DNA from: Burkholderiaceae bacterium
GTDB taxonomy: Bacteria > Pseudomonadota > Gammaproteobacteria > Burkholderiales > Burkholderiaceae_C
Direction of reading: 5' to 3'
DNA: 64,000 nt
Assembly (NCBI GenBank): GCA_024235995.1
Contig: JACKLI010000001.1
Location: 1,674,001 to 1,738,000 of the forward strand
A model generated the notes under the pieces. The model was not told the DNA's origin, did not search any database, and was given only the letters and a program-made list of their open reading frames with translations. The position numbers and the translations under genes are program-made. This document shows, one piece after another, positions 18,365 to 26,701 of this stretch (within the stretch, counting starts at the first letter, position 1; each line of letters opens with the position of its first letter).

Positions 18365-19884
18365 GGCTCCTCGTGCATCAGGCTCAGGCCGATGGCGCCG
18401 CGGCGGCGCAGCCAGGGGCTGGGGCGGTAGCGCGGATCGCCGTACACGGTCTGCAGGTTGAACAGCACCTCCAGCACGTTGGCCGGGCCGTACCGGTCGC
18501 CCATGGCCAGCGGGCCCAGCGGGTAGCCCAGGCCCAGGGTGACGGCGGTCTCCAGGTCCTGCGGCGTGCACACGCGCTGCTGGCACATGTCGGCGGCGAT
18601 GTTGACGATGGTGGCCACCACGCGCTGGGTGACGAAGCCGCCCGAGTCGCGGATCACGCTCACGGCCTTGCCGTCCCTGGCGAACAGGGCGTGCGCCGCA
18701 TCGCGCATGTCGGCGCGCGTGGCCGGGTTGGTGGCCAGCACGCGGCGCTTGGTGGCGGCGTCCTCCACCAGCAGGTCGATGCCCACGGTGCGCGCCGGAT
18801 CGAGCCGCTCGACCACGGCGACGGTGGTGACGTCGAAGCCCAGCGGCGCCACCAGCGTCAGGGCCTGCGAGGAGGGCGACTGGCCGGTCTCGATCCGGGC
18901 GCCCAGGTCCTTCAGCAGCTGCAGCAGCTCGGCGCGGCGCGCGGCGCGGGGGGACACCCACACCGGCGGCAGCTCGGCCACCTGCGGCACGGGCGGCTCG
19001 GGCGCCAGCTGCGCCTTGCCGTCCACGTAGGCGTAGAAGCCGTCGCCGTTCTTCTTGCCCACCACGCCGCCGGCCAGGCGCTGCGCGGTGATGACGCTGG
19101 GGCGGTAGCGCGGCTCCTCGTAGTACTGGTGGTAGATCGACTCCATCACCGGGTGCGAGACGTCGAGCGCCGTCAGGTCGAACAGCTCGAACGGGCCCAG
19201 GCGAAAGCCCACCTGGTCGCGCAGGATGCGGTCGATGGTGGCGAAGTCGGCCACGCCCTCGCCGACGATGCGCAGCGCCTCGGTGCCGTAGCCGCGCCCG
19301 GCGTGGTTGACGATGAAGCCCGGCGTGTCTCCCGCCTGCACCGGCGTGTGGCCCATCTGGCGCGCATAGTCGGCCAGGCGCTGGCACACGGCCGGGTCGG
19401 TCTTGAGGCCGGCGATGCACTCCACCACCTTCATCAGCGGCACCGGGTTGAAGAAGTGGTAGCCGGCGAACTGTTGCGGGCGCTTCAGGCCCGCGGCGAT
19501 GGCCGTGACCGACAGCGAGGAGGTGTTGGTGGCCAGCACGGCGCCGGGCTGCACGATGCCTTCCAGCTCGGCGAACAGGCTCTTCTTGACGTCCAGGCGC
19601 TCGACGATGGCCTCGACCACCAGGTCGCAGTCGGCCAGCGCGGCCAACTGGGCGGCGGGTGTCAGGCGCGCCTTGCAGGCGGCCGCGGCGTCCGGCGTGA
19701 GCTTGCCTTTTTCGGCCAGCTTGTCCCATTGCGCGCCGAGCGCGGCCCGGGCCTTGGCGACGGCGTCGGGCTGGGTGTCGAACAGGCGCACCACGGAGCC
19801 GGCCTGGGCGGCGATCTGCGCGATGCCGCGCCCCATGGCGCCGGTGCCGACGATGCCGACGGTGGGAAATGCGGGAGTGGTCAT
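18361..19884 (-). CDS. 3-hydroxyacyl-CoA dehydrogenase (PaaH/PaaC-like)
   Basis: NAD-dependent 3-hydroxyacyl-CoA dehydrogenase, 507 residues, with the N-terminal dinucleotide motif VGIVGTGAMGRGIAQIAAQAG. Also visible are the catalytic histidine in GYHFFNPVPLMKVVE and TPGFIVNHAGRGYGTEAL, and two tandem C-terminal helical domains (about 185-285 and 410-500) as in the PaaH group, which is longer than the fatty-acid FadB-like single enzymes. The second domain shows FVTQRVVATIVNIAADM. It is first in a two-gene unit with the crotonase-family gene. A role in degrading dicarboxyl- or hydroxyadipyl-CoA compounds is likely but not proven. Confidence 0.92.
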   Translation of the reverse strand: MTTPAFPTVGIVGTGAMGRGIAQIAAQAGSVVRLFDTQPDAVAKARAALGAQWDKLAEKGKLTPDAAAACKARLTPAAQLAALADCDLVVEAIVERLDVKKSLFAELEGIVQPGAVLATNTSSLSVTAIAAGLKRPQQFAGYHFFNPVPLMKVVECIAGLKTDPAVCQRLADYARQMGHTPVQAGDTPGFIVNHAGRGYGTEALRIVGEGVADFATIDRILRDQVGFRLGPFELFDLTALDVSHPVMESIYHQYYEEPRYRPSVITAQRLAGGVVGKKNGDGFYAYVDGKAQLAPEPPVPQVAELPPVWVSPRAARRAELLQLLKDLGARIETGQSPSSQALTLVAPLGFDVTTVAVVERLDPARTVGIDLLVEDAATKRRVLATNPATRADMRDAAHALFARDGKAVSVIRDSGGFVTQRVVATIVNIAADMCQQRVCTPQDLETAVTLGLGYPLGPLAMGDRYGPANVLEVLFNLQTVYGDPRYRPSPWLRRRGAIGLSLMHEEP

Positions 19885-19933
19885 GACGGGGATTATGGTG
19901 GAGGGATTCGTTCGATCGGACGATGGCGCCGCG

Positions 19934-20632
19934 TCACGCGGGCGTCATGCCGTGGGCCTGCTTGATGGCGGCGGTGGCGGGCGCCGCCAGCCGCGCCAGC
20001 AGGGCGCGCGCGGCCTCGGGCTGGCGGGCGCTGGCGGCCACGCCGCCGGCAAAAACGGTGTCGATCTGGATCGCGTCGGGCAAGGGGCCCAGCAGCGCGA
20101 TGCCCAGCAGGTGCATCAGCTCGCTGAGCTGCTGAAAGCCCAGCTCGACCTCGCCGCGCGCGATCAGCGCGCCCACGGGGGTGCCCGGCGGGGGCGTGAC
20201 CTGCTTGGCCCGCACCGCGTCGGCGATGCCCCAGCGCTCGAACAGCGCGGCCAGCGCCACGCCGCTGGGGCCGGTGGAGCAGCCCACGCTGCGCGCGGCC
20301 AGCACGGCGGCCTTGAGCGCTGCCTCGGTGCCGATGTCGGGCCGCGGCGCGCCGGCGCGCACGGCCACGGCCACGCCCGAATGCACCAGGTCCACGCGCG
20401 AATCCGGGTGCACGTGGCCCCCGGCCATCAGGCGCTGCAGCGCGTCGGCGCCCAGCACCACGGCGTCGAAGGCCTCGCCCGCGGCCACGCGCCTGGCGGC
20501 GTCCACGCCGCCCACGGACTCCAGGCGCACCGCCACCTCGGGGTGGGCCAGGGCGTCGGCGGCCAGCAGCTCGGCCAGCAGCTTTTGCGTGGCCATGGAG
20601 GAGATCAGGTGCAGGGGCGGTGGTGTGTTCAT
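19934..20632 (-). CDS. ModA-like substrate-binding domain protein without signal peptide
   Basis: A 232-residue protein of the type II periplasmic-binding-protein fold, in the molybdate-binding (ModA-like) group, with LLAELLAADALAHPEVAVRLESVGGVDAARRV at its N-terminus and GCSTGPSGVALAALFERWGI in the middle. The start (MNTPPPLHLISSMATQ) is not a signal peptide and there is no lipobox, so it appears to be cytosolic. No transporter subunits are beside it. Ligand unknown; small-molecule sensing or a moonlighting enzyme-like role are possible. Confidence 0.7.
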   Translation of the reverse strand: MNTPPPLHLISSMATQKLLAELLAADALAHPEVAVRLESVGGVDAARRVAAGEAFDAVVLGADALQRLMAGGHVHPDSRVDLVHSGVAVAVRAGAPRPDIGTEAALKAAVLAARSVGCSTGPSGVALAALFERWGIADAVRAKQVTPPPGTPVGALIARGEVELGFQQLSELMHLLGIALLGPLPDAIQIDTVFAGGVAASARQPEAARALLARLAAPATAAIKQAHGMTPA

Positions 20633-20699
20633 CTCGGTTTTTTATAGTGCTGCGCATCAAGCCCAAAGAATTGAACGGCTGCGGAGCAGGCTATGCCAG

Positions 20700-20803
20700 T
20701 GGCACCTGTGGCCGGGGTCTCCCCGGCCACTGGGTGCGCCCCCTTGAGGGGGGATGCCGCAACATCGCGCAGCGAGTGGAGCAACGGGGGTGGTCCATTT
20801 CAG
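20700..20803. repeat. GC-rich intergenic repeat of a Comamonadaceae type, copy A
   Basis: Composed of GGCCGGGGTCTCCCCGGCC (a perfect hairpin) and CCCCCTTGAGGGGGGATGCCG followed by a CGGGGGTGGTCCATTT-type end. I recognise similar blocks downstream of genes in this bacterial family. It occupies the gap after the D-2-hydroxyacid dehydrogenase stop. Bases 20641-20699 hold only a weak resemblance to the other repeat family. Confidence 0.55.
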
Positions 20804-21807
20804 CGGCGCACCTGCAGGGCGCCCGGGTTGACGATGTTGGTGGGCGTGCCGCGCAGGTAGTTGACGATGTTGTCGAAGGCGGCGCCGAAGTACAGCTCGT
20901 AGCTGTCCTGCTCGACGTAGCCGATGTGCGGCGTGCAGATGCAGTTCTCGAGCCGCAGCAGCGCATGGCCCTGCAGGATGGGTTCGCTCTCGAACACGTC
21001 GACCGCCGCCATGCCGGGGCGGCCGCGGTTGAGCGCGGTGACCAGCGCGTCGGGCTCGATCAGCTCGGCGCGCGAGGTGTTGACCAGCAGGGCCGAGGGC
21101 TTCATGCGCGCCAGGTCGTCGAGCTTGACGATGCCCTGCGTGGCGTCGGTCAGGCGCAGGTGCAGCGAGAGCACGTCGGACAGGGCGAAGAACTCGGCGC
21201 GCGTGGGGGCCGCGTGATGGCCGTCGGCGCGCGCGCGCGCCAGCGATTCGGGCGAGCCCCAGACCATCACGTTCATGCCGAAGGCGCGCCCGTAGCCGGC
21301 CACGATCTGGCCGATGCGCCCGTAGCCCCAGATGCCCAGGGTGCGCCCGTGCAGCACGCTGCCGAGGCCGAAGTTGGGCGGCATGGAGGCGCTTTTCAGG
21401 CCCGACTGCTGCCAGGCGCCGTGCTTGAGGTTGCCGATGTACTGCGGCAGCCGGCGCATGGCGGCCATGATGAGCGCCCAGGCCAGCTCGGCGGGCGCGA
21501 TGGGCGAGCCGACGCCCTCGGCGACCACGATGCCGCGCTCGGTGCAGGCCGCCAGGTCGATGTGGGCGCCCACCCGACCGGTCTGCGAAATCATCTTCAG
21601 GCGCGGCAGCTTCTCGATCAGCTGGCGCGCGATGTGCGTGCGCTCGCGGATCAGCACCAGCACCTCGGCGTCGCGCAGGCGCACGGCCAGCTGCCCCAGG
21701 CCCTTGATGGTGTTGGTGTAGACCTTGGCCGGGTAGGGCTCCAGCCGGGCGGCGCAGGCCAGCTTGCGCACGGCGTCCTGGTAGTCATCGAGTATGACGA
21801 TGTTCAT
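20800..21807 (-). CDS. D-2-hydroxyacid dehydrogenase family protein
   Basis: NAD(P)-dependent D-2-hydroxyacid dehydrogenase, 335 residues. The Rossmann motif is GIWGYGRIGQIVAGYG near 150. The catalytic arginine is in LLVNTSRAELIEPDAL, the glutamate in the DVFESEPI region, and the histidine in CTPHIGYVEQDSYELYF. This combination marks the PGDH-like branch that acts on hydroxy-/keto-acids such as glyoxylate or hydroxypyruvate. The substrate is not deducible. The start at ATG 21807 gives MNIVILDDYQDAV, the usual family beginning. It stands alone between two repeats and a hypothetical gene. Confidence 0.9.
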   Translation of the reverse strand: MNIVILDDYQDAVRKLACAARLEPYPAKVYTNTIKGLGQLAVRLRDAEVLVLIRERTHIARQLIEKLPRLKMISQTGRVGAHIDLAACTERGIVVAEGVGSPIAPAELAWALIMAAMRRLPQYIGNLKHGAWQQSGLKSASMPPNFGLGSVLHGRTLGIWGYGRIGQIVAGYGRAFGMNVMVWGSPESLARARADGHHAAPTRAEFFALSDVLSLHLRLTDATQGIVKLDDLARMKPSALLVNTSRAELIEPDALVTALNRGRPGMAAVDVFESEPILQGHALLRLENCICTPHIGYVEQDSYELYFGAAFDNIVNYLRGTPTNIVNPGALQVRR

Positions 21808-21884
21808 GCGCGCATTGTGCCGTGCGGCGCGCGGCGCGATGTTCGCGAATGCAAGGAGCCCCGACCGGCGGGCGCCGGCCGGTG

Positions 21885-22250
21885 TCAGGCGCGGCGCGGC
21901 AGCGCGGCCTGGCGCGCTTCGGCGGCGGCCAGGCGCTCGAGTTCGGCACACACGTCGGCCAGGCGCCCGCAGATGCGCAGCCGGCGCACGGCGCCGTGGG
22001 TGCCGGCGGCTTCGGCAAAGTGCGTCACGCGCACCGGGCGGACGGCCGCGGCCTTGGGCAGGGCAGGGTGGGCGGGCTCGGGGGCCGCGTGGCCGAGGGC
22101 GCGCGCCTGCGCCATGCGCGTCCAGGCGCCGGGCGTGCCCAGGGGTTGCTGGCGCAGCTGCGCGGCCCGGCGCTGGAGGCTGGGGGTGCGATGGTCGGCC
22201 AGGTACAGGACCTTGGACGAGGCGGGGCGGATGTCTTGCAGGAGTCCCAT
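21885..22250 (-). CDS. Hypothetical protein downstream of lexA
   Basis: A 121-residue Ala/Arg-rich protein that I do not recognise. It begins MGLLQDIRPASSKVLYLADH and ends in a helical stretch RICGRLADVCAELERLAAAEA. There is no signal peptide or membrane segment. It lies 175 bases after lexA on the same strand, so it could be read through from the SOS promoter, or from its own. ATG 22250 was chosen because a longer in-frame reading (to 22367) would begin in the lexA-side gap with no clear Shine-Dalgarno sequence. G/C-biased third positions support real coding. Confidence 0.55.
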   Translation of the reverse strand: MGLLQDIRPASSKVLYLADHRTPSLQRRAAQLRQQPLGTPGAWTRMAQARALGHAAPEPAHPALPKAAAVRPVRVTHFAEAAGTHGAVRRLRICGRLADVCAELERLAAAEARQAALPRRA

Positions 22251-22425
22251 GTAAAACCTTTCGGGGCGGAGGTCGGACACAGGCGAGATTGACGGATGCG
22301 CCGCGTGCGCCAGCCCTGGGGCTCGTGCGCGCTGCCGGCACCGCCGCAGGGTGTGAATGGCCGTCATCCGGGATGGATCGCCATCTGCACGCCCGCCACC
22401 TGCGCAGGTGCCGAAGGGGGCGGGG

Positions 22426-23091
22426 CTACATCAGCATGTTGCCCCGGATCAGGCCGACGGCCAGGCCTTCGATCTCGAAGGGCTCGCCCGGCTGCACCAC
22501 GATGGTGGGGTAGTCGGGGTTTTCGGCGTGCAGCTCGATCTGGTTCTTGTGGCGGTGAAAGCGCTTGACGGTGACGTCGTCGCCCAGGCGCGCCACCACG
22601 ATCTGGCCGTTGCGCGCCTCGCGCGTGGACTGCACGGCCAGCAGGTCGCCGTCCATGATGCCGGCGTCACGCATGGACATGCCGCGCACGCGCAGCAGGT
22701 AGTCGGGGCGCTGGGCGAACAGGGTGGGCTCGAGGTGGTAGGTCTGGTCGACGTGCTCCTGTGCCAGGATGGGCGAGCCGGCGGCCACGCGGCCGATCAG
22801 CGGCAGGGCCAGCTGCGCCATGCCGGGCAGCGTCAGGCTCAGGCCCTCGCCGCGCAGCGCACTGCGGGCCGCGCCCTTGAGCCGGATGCCGCGCGAGGTG
22901 CCGCTGACCAGCTCGATCACGCCCTTGCGCGCCAGCGCCTGCAGGTGCTCCTCGGCCGCGTTGGCGGACTTGAAGCCCAGCTCGGACGCGATCTCGGCCC
23001 GCGTGGGCGGCGCGCCGGTGCGGGCAATGGCGCGCTGCACCAGCTGCAGGATCTGCTGCTGGCGGGCGGTGAGCTTGGGACTGTCTTGCAT
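22426..23091 (-). CDS. lexA: LexA repressor
   Basis: SOS-response repressor and self-cleaving serine protease, 221 residues. The N-terminal winged HTH includes KLTARQQQILQLVQRAI and TRAEIASELGFKSANAAEEHL. The RecA-stimulated cleavage site is A104-G105 (RVAAGSP), and the Ser-Lys dyad is S139 (RGMSMRDAGI) and K176 (DDVTVKRFHR). All essential residues are present. Two consensus SOS boxes cover its promoter, so strong autorepression is expected. Confidence 0.98.
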   Translation of the reverse strand: MQDSPKLTARQQQILQLVQRAIARTGAPPTRAEIASELGFKSANAAEEHLQALARKGVIELVSGTSRGIRLKGAARSALRGEGLSLTLPGMAQLALPLIGRVAAGSPILAQEHVDQTYHLEPTLFAQRPDYLLRVRGMSMRDAGIMDGDLLAVQSTREARNGQIVVARLGDDVTVKRFHRHKNQIELHAENPDYPTIVVQPGEPFEIEGLAVGLIRGNMLM

Positions 23092-23120
23092 GGCAAATCC
23101 TCGGGTGGGTCGGCGGCTGC

Positions 23121-23167
23121 CTGTATCGATTTACAGTAACTGTAGTTTTGCACAGTTTTTTTGTCAA
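23121..23167 (-). promoter_or_regulatory. lexA promoter with two perfect SOS boxes
   Basis: On the minus strand, TTGACA (23162-23167) and TACAGT (23139-23144) are 17 bases apart, a good sigma-70 promoter. Two CTGT-N8-ACAG boxes lie at 23140-23155 (spacer plus -10) and 23121-23136 (just downstream), separated by three bases. Both match the proteobacterial LexA consensus at every fixed position. Confidence 0.9.
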
Positions 23168-23254
23168 GGCAAGCCCATCGCCTGGATTCTGAAGCCGGAG
23201 CCCCGCGCAGCGGCAAGATCAGCCGGCTGACCTTTTTTCGGCCCCCTTGAAGCC

Positions 23255-23281
23255 AAAAAGCCGGCAGGCTGCCGGCTTTTT
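23255..23281 (-). terminator. Terminator after adk
   Basis: A 12-base-pair perfect stem AAAAAGCCGGCA/TGCCGGCTTTTT with a 3-base loop. A and T runs on both sides let it work in either orientation. It lies 19 bases after the adk stop. Confidence 0.9.
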
Positions 23282-23300
23282 GGGAGGGGCAAGCGCGGGC

Positions 23301-23957
23301 TCAGCTCTTGAGCGCCGCCAGCGCCCGCTCGGTGATCTGCTCGACGGTGCCGGTGCCGCTGATGGCGCGGTACTTGGGCGCGGCCGCCGGCTCGCGCGCG
23401 GCCCAGCCGCTGTAGTAGTCCACCAGCGGGCGGGTCTGCTGGCTGTAGACCTCCAGGCGCTTGCGCACGGTTTCCTCGCGGTCGTCGTCGCGCTGCACCA
23501 GCGGCTCGCCGGTCACGTCGTCCTGGCCTGCGACCTTGGGCGGGTTGAAGCTGACGTGGTAGGTGCGCCCCGACGCCGGGTGGCTGCGCCGCCCGCTCAT
23601 GCGCTCGATGATGGCGTCGAAGGGCACGTCGATCTCCAGCACGTAGTCCAGCTTGACGCCGGCGTCCTTCATCGCCTCGGCCTGCGGGATGGTGCGCGGA
23701 AAGCCGTCGAACAGGAAGCCGTTGGCGCAGTCGGGCTGCACGATGCGCTCCTTGACCAGGCCGATGATGATGTCGTCGCTGACCAGGGCGCCCGAGTCCA
23801 TCACGGCCTTGGCCTGCAGGCCCAGCGGCGTGCCGGCCTTGACGGCGGCGCGCAGCATGTCGCCGGTGGAGATTTGCGGGATGCCGTACTTCTGGCAGAT
23901 GAAGGCGGCCTGCGTGCCCTTGCCGGCGCCGGGCGGGCCCAGAAGAATCAGTTTCAT
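23301..23957 (-). CDS. adk: Adenylate kinase
   Basis: Interconverts ATP + AMP and two ADP. It is 218 residues, with the P-loop GPPGAGKGTQA near the start, the AMP-binding region STGDMLRAAV, GFPRTIPQAEAM, and a long LID domain (GRTYHVSFNPPKVAGQ) of the non-zinc type. The start at ATG 23957 gives MKLILLGPPGAGKG; an upstream reading adds four residues with no support. A candidate promoter has its -10 TATTCT on the minus strand at 24034-24039. It ends the lpxK-ycaR-kdsB-adk order typical of Burkholderiales. Confidence 0.98.
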   Translation of the reverse strand: MKLILLGPPGAGKGTQAAFICQKYGIPQISTGDMLRAAVKAGTPLGLQAKAVMDSGALVSDDIIIGLVKERIVQPDCANGFLFDGFPRTIPQAEAMKDAGVKLDYVLEIDVPFDAIIERMSGRRSHPASGRTYHVSFNPPKVAGQDDVTGEPLVQRDDDREETVRKRLEVYSQQTRPLVDYYSGWAAREPAAAPKYRAISGTGTVEQITERALAALKS

Positions 23958-24090
23958 GCAAATCCTCAAGAGTGGTGGTCCGATCCGCGGCCGGTTCTCC
24001 CTCGGGCCGCTGGCGCCTGGCGCCGTGCGATCAAGAATAGCATGCGCACCCCGACGCCAAGCTGACGGGGCCGGGCGGGATCAGGGGCTT

Positions 24091-24846
24091 TCAGGCCAGC
24101 AGCCTGCGCACGCGCGCCAGGTCCTCGGGCGTGTCCACGCCGGGGCCGGGCGCGTGGGGCGTGACGTGCACGGCGATGCGGTGGCCGTGCCACAGGGCGC
24201 GCAGCTGCTCCAGCGCCTCGCACCGCTCGATGGGGGCGGGCGCGAGCCGCGGGAAGGCGCGCAGGAACGCGGCGCGGTAGCTGTAGATGCCGATGTGGCG
24301 CAGCGGCGCGGGCTGGGTGGGCAGCGCGGTGATGCCCTGCGCGAAGCCGTCGCGCCACCAGGGCAGCGGCGCGCGGCTGAAGGCGAGGGCCAGGCCCTGC
24401 GCGTCGGTGACCACCTTGACGACGTTGGGGTTGACGAACTCTTCTACTGTTTCGATAGCATGTGCGGCAGTCCCCATGCTGGCCAGTGGCTCGTTTTGCA
24501 ACAAACCGGCGACGGCGCCGATGAGCGCGGGCTCGATCAGCGGCTCGTCGCCCTGCACGTTGACGATGACCTCGTCGCCGTCCAGGCCCAGCAGCGCGCA
24601 GGCCTCGGCCAGGCGGTCGCTGCCACTCGGGTGGTCGGCGCGGGTGGCGATGGCGCGCACGCCGTGGGCGGCGCAGGCCTCCAGGATGGCGGGCGCGTCG
24701 GCCGCCACCACCACCTGCGCGGCGCCCGACCGGGCGGCCCGCTCGGCCACGCGCACCACCATCGGCTTGCCGCCGATGTCGGCCAGCGGCTTGTCGGGCA
24801 GGCGCGTGGAGGCCAGGCGCGCCGGGATCAGGACGGTGAAGCTCAT
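24091..24846 (-). CDS. kdsB: 3-deoxy-manno-octulosonate cytidylyltransferase (CMP-KDO synthetase)
   Basis: Activates KDO with CTP for lipopolysaccharide inner-core synthesis; cytosolic, 251 residues. Seen are the N-terminal nucleotide-binding LIPARLASTRLPDKPLADIGGKPM, HPSGSDRLAEA, VNVQGDEPLI, FSRAPLPWWRD and the C-terminal GVDTPEDLARVR. Its ATG overlaps the stop of the upstream carboxylesterase gene (ATGA). Residues about 114-135 are encoded by DNA that resembles the dispersed repeat (24446-24505), yet the protein sequence there is close to normal for the family. Confidence 0.97.
   Translation of the reverse strand: MSFTVLIPARLASTRLPDKPLADIGGKPMVVRVAERAARSGAAQVVVAADAPAILEACAAHGVRAIATRADHPSGSDRLAEACALLGLDGDEVIVNVQGDEPLIEPALIGAVAGLLQNEPLASMGTAAHAIETVEEFVNPNVVKVVTDAQGLALAFSRAPLPWWRDGFAQGITALPTQPAPLRHIGIYSYRAAFLRAFPRLAPAPIERCEALEQLRALWHGHRIAVHVTPHAPGPGVDTPEDLARVRRLLA
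24446..24505 (+). repeat. Dispersed element, copy 3 (probable), inside kdsB
   Basis: On the plus strand it reads TTTCGATAGC, then TGCGGC, then GCTGGCCAGTGGC and CGTTTTGCAACA. It is AT-richer than its surroundings. The protein encoded on the other strand remains family-like, so this copy is less certain than the rimO, xseA and earP copies. Confidence 0.5.
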
Positions 24847-26612
24847 GGCACCGAAATGTGCCGCGCCGTCGGCGTGGCGTCGAAGTGCAGCACGCGCGGC
24901 CAGTTGGGCCAGGCCACGCCCAGTGCCCCGGTGTTGGGGTCGCCGCTGCGGGCAAAGGCGGCCAGCGCGCCCATCATGGCGTCGGACAGGGCCAGCCGGC
25001 CGGCCTGGTTGGCGTCGCTGACGATCGCGTTGGCGTACAGCGAGGGGCCGAAGTTGCCCAGCAGGAAGGCCAGGTCGAATGCGTGCGCGGCGCCGTAGAC
25101 CTCGTCCCAGGGCGCGGGCTCCTGCTTCCAGTCGAAGCGGTAGGACCACACCTGGCCGGGCGTCTGCGTGGCCAGCGCGTTCATGTGGTTGTCGCGCATG
25201 GCGGTGAAGAACTTGGCGTCCAGCTCGGCGATGGCGGCGTCGTAGGTGGCGCCGTCGGGGTAGGCCGGGTTGACGATGTCGCCGAAGGTGGCGGCCCTGG
25301 CCTGGGCCGGGTCGAACAGGAACGGGAACAGCTGCGCGTCCGGCAGCTTGATGCCCGGCGGGTGGCCCACCAGCGGCAGGAAGCTGGACAGCAGCTTGGA
25401 TTCGCTGGCGGTCATGCCCGACAGCACCGGCACCTTGACGTAGTCGCCGGCCAGGATGGCGGCGATCGGGTCGGCGGCCACCACCGTGCCTTCGGGGATC
25501 GGGCCGCTGGCCGTGCTGTTGGGCAGGCCGCCCACGCTCTTGAGGCCCACCTTCAGGATGGTGCTGGCCGGCTTGCCGCGCAGGTAGGCGGCGATGTCGG
25601 CGTTGGAGTGGCCCTGCACCCAGGCGGTGGCGCCAGCCGCGTCGGCGGCGCTGCCGTCGTCGATCAGCAGCTTCATCAGCAGCACGTTGGACAGCGCCTC
25701 GTAGGTGGCCACCGGGTTCAGCGCCGGGATGTAGCCGTTGTTGCCGGCCAGGTTGTTGGGCGGTTGCGGAAAGCCCGGGCTGCTGGCCACCGAGATGCCG
25801 CCCGACAGCGGCACCAGCTTGTGGAACAGCCCGGCCGCCCGCTGGCCCGGCGCCGTCATCACGGCCAGCACGTTGATGGCGCCGGCCGACTGGCCCGAGA
25901 GCGTGACGTTGTTCTTGTTGCCGCCGAAGCTGGCGATGTTGCCCTGCACGAACTTCAGCGCCTGGATGATGTCGAGCACGGCGTAGTTGCCCGACTGGTC
26001 GTCGGCGGTCAGCGTCGGGTCGACCGCGGCGTCGCGCAGCGCCGGGTGGCGAAAGAAGCCCAGCTGCCCCAGCCGGTAGTTGGCCGTCACCACCACCGCG
26101 TTGGCCCTTTTGGCCAGCGCCGCGCCGTCGTACAGCGGGTCGGCGCTGTAGCCGGTGATGTTGCTGCCGCCGTGGATGAACACGATCACCGGCAGGTCCT
26201 TGCCGTCGTGGGCCGGGCGCCAGATGTTGAGCGACAGGCAGTCCTCGCTGCCGGGCGTGTTGCCGGTCGCCAGGTTGTCGCCCACCGTGGCGTCGAAGGT
26301 GTTGGCGTTGCCGGGGCTGTACAGGCGCGGGTTCTGGATGCACGAGGCGCCGAAGCGGCTGGCCTGCAGCGTGCCCGTCCACGGCACGGGCGGGCGCGGC
26401 GCCTTCCAGCGCAGCGCGCCGGCCGGGGCCTGGGCAAAGGGGATGCCCTTCCAGAACAGGGTGCCCGAGCGGGCGTTGTCGTTCACGCCCTCGACGGGGC
26501 CGTAGGCGGTGTTGCGCGTGACGAGCGAATCGTCGCCTCCGCAGGCAGTCAGGGTCATGGTGGTGGCCAGGGCGGCGCCGGTCAGCCAGCGCGATGCCAG
26601 GGTGAGTTTCAT
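24843..26612 (-). CDS. Type B carboxylesterase lipoprotein
   Basis: Secreted alpha/beta-hydrolase of the cholinesterase/carboxylesterase B family, 589 residues. It has a lipoprotein signal ending LTAC with acylated C24, then GPVEGVNDNARSGTLFWKGIPFAQAP near the N-terminus. The EDCLSLNIWRP disulphide region and FIHGGSN oxyanion hole follow, with the nucleophile serine in SGQSAGAINV (the usual form is GESAG). The acidic and histidine members are expected near the WKQEPAPWDEVYGAAHAFDL segment, which carries the typical GAxH. The following Asp-Leu suggests an anchored periplasmic enzyme. It sits between ycaR and kdsB, splitting a cluster usually contiguous, and overlaps kdsB by four bases. Confidence 0.9.
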   Translation of the reverse strand: MKLTLASRWLTGAALATTMTLTACGGDDSLVTRNTAYGPVEGVNDNARSGTLFWKGIPFAQAPAGALRWKAPRPPVPWTGTLQASRFGASCIQNPRLYSPGNANTFDATVGDNLATGNTPGSEDCLSLNIWRPAHDGKDLPVIVFIHGGSNITGYSADPLYDGAALAKRANAVVVTANYRLGQLGFFRHPALRDAAVDPTLTADDQSGNYAVLDIIQALKFVQGNIASFGGNKNNVTLSGQSAGAINVLAVMTAPGQRAAGLFHKLVPLSGGISVASSPGFPQPPNNLAGNNGYIPALNPVATYEALSNVLLMKLLIDDGSAADAAGATAWVQGHSNADIAAYLRGKPASTILKVGLKSVGGLPNSTASGPIPEGTVVAADPIAAILAGDYVKVPVLSGMTASESKLLSSFLPLVGHPPGIKLPDAQLFPFLFDPAQARAATFGDIVNPAYPDGATYDAAIAELDAKFFTAMRDNHMNALATQTPGQVWSYRFDWKQEPAPWDEVYGAAHAFDLAFLLGNFGPSLYANAIVSDANQAGRLALSDAMMGALAAFARSGDPNTGALGVAWPNWPRVLHFDATPTARHISVP

Positions 26613-26701
26613 GCCTCGATCCTCCTCGTTGTCATGGGTTCGGTGACCCGGGGGGCATCGTAAGGGGGTGGCGGCACCCCGGCAAGGGGCGCCCGCGTGC
26701 G

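Noticed and set aside
20641..20699. Another possible dispersed-element copy after the ModA-like gene start
   Set aside because: TTTATAG and GCGCATCAAGC resemble parts of the family, but the core GGCTnnAGCC block is absent.
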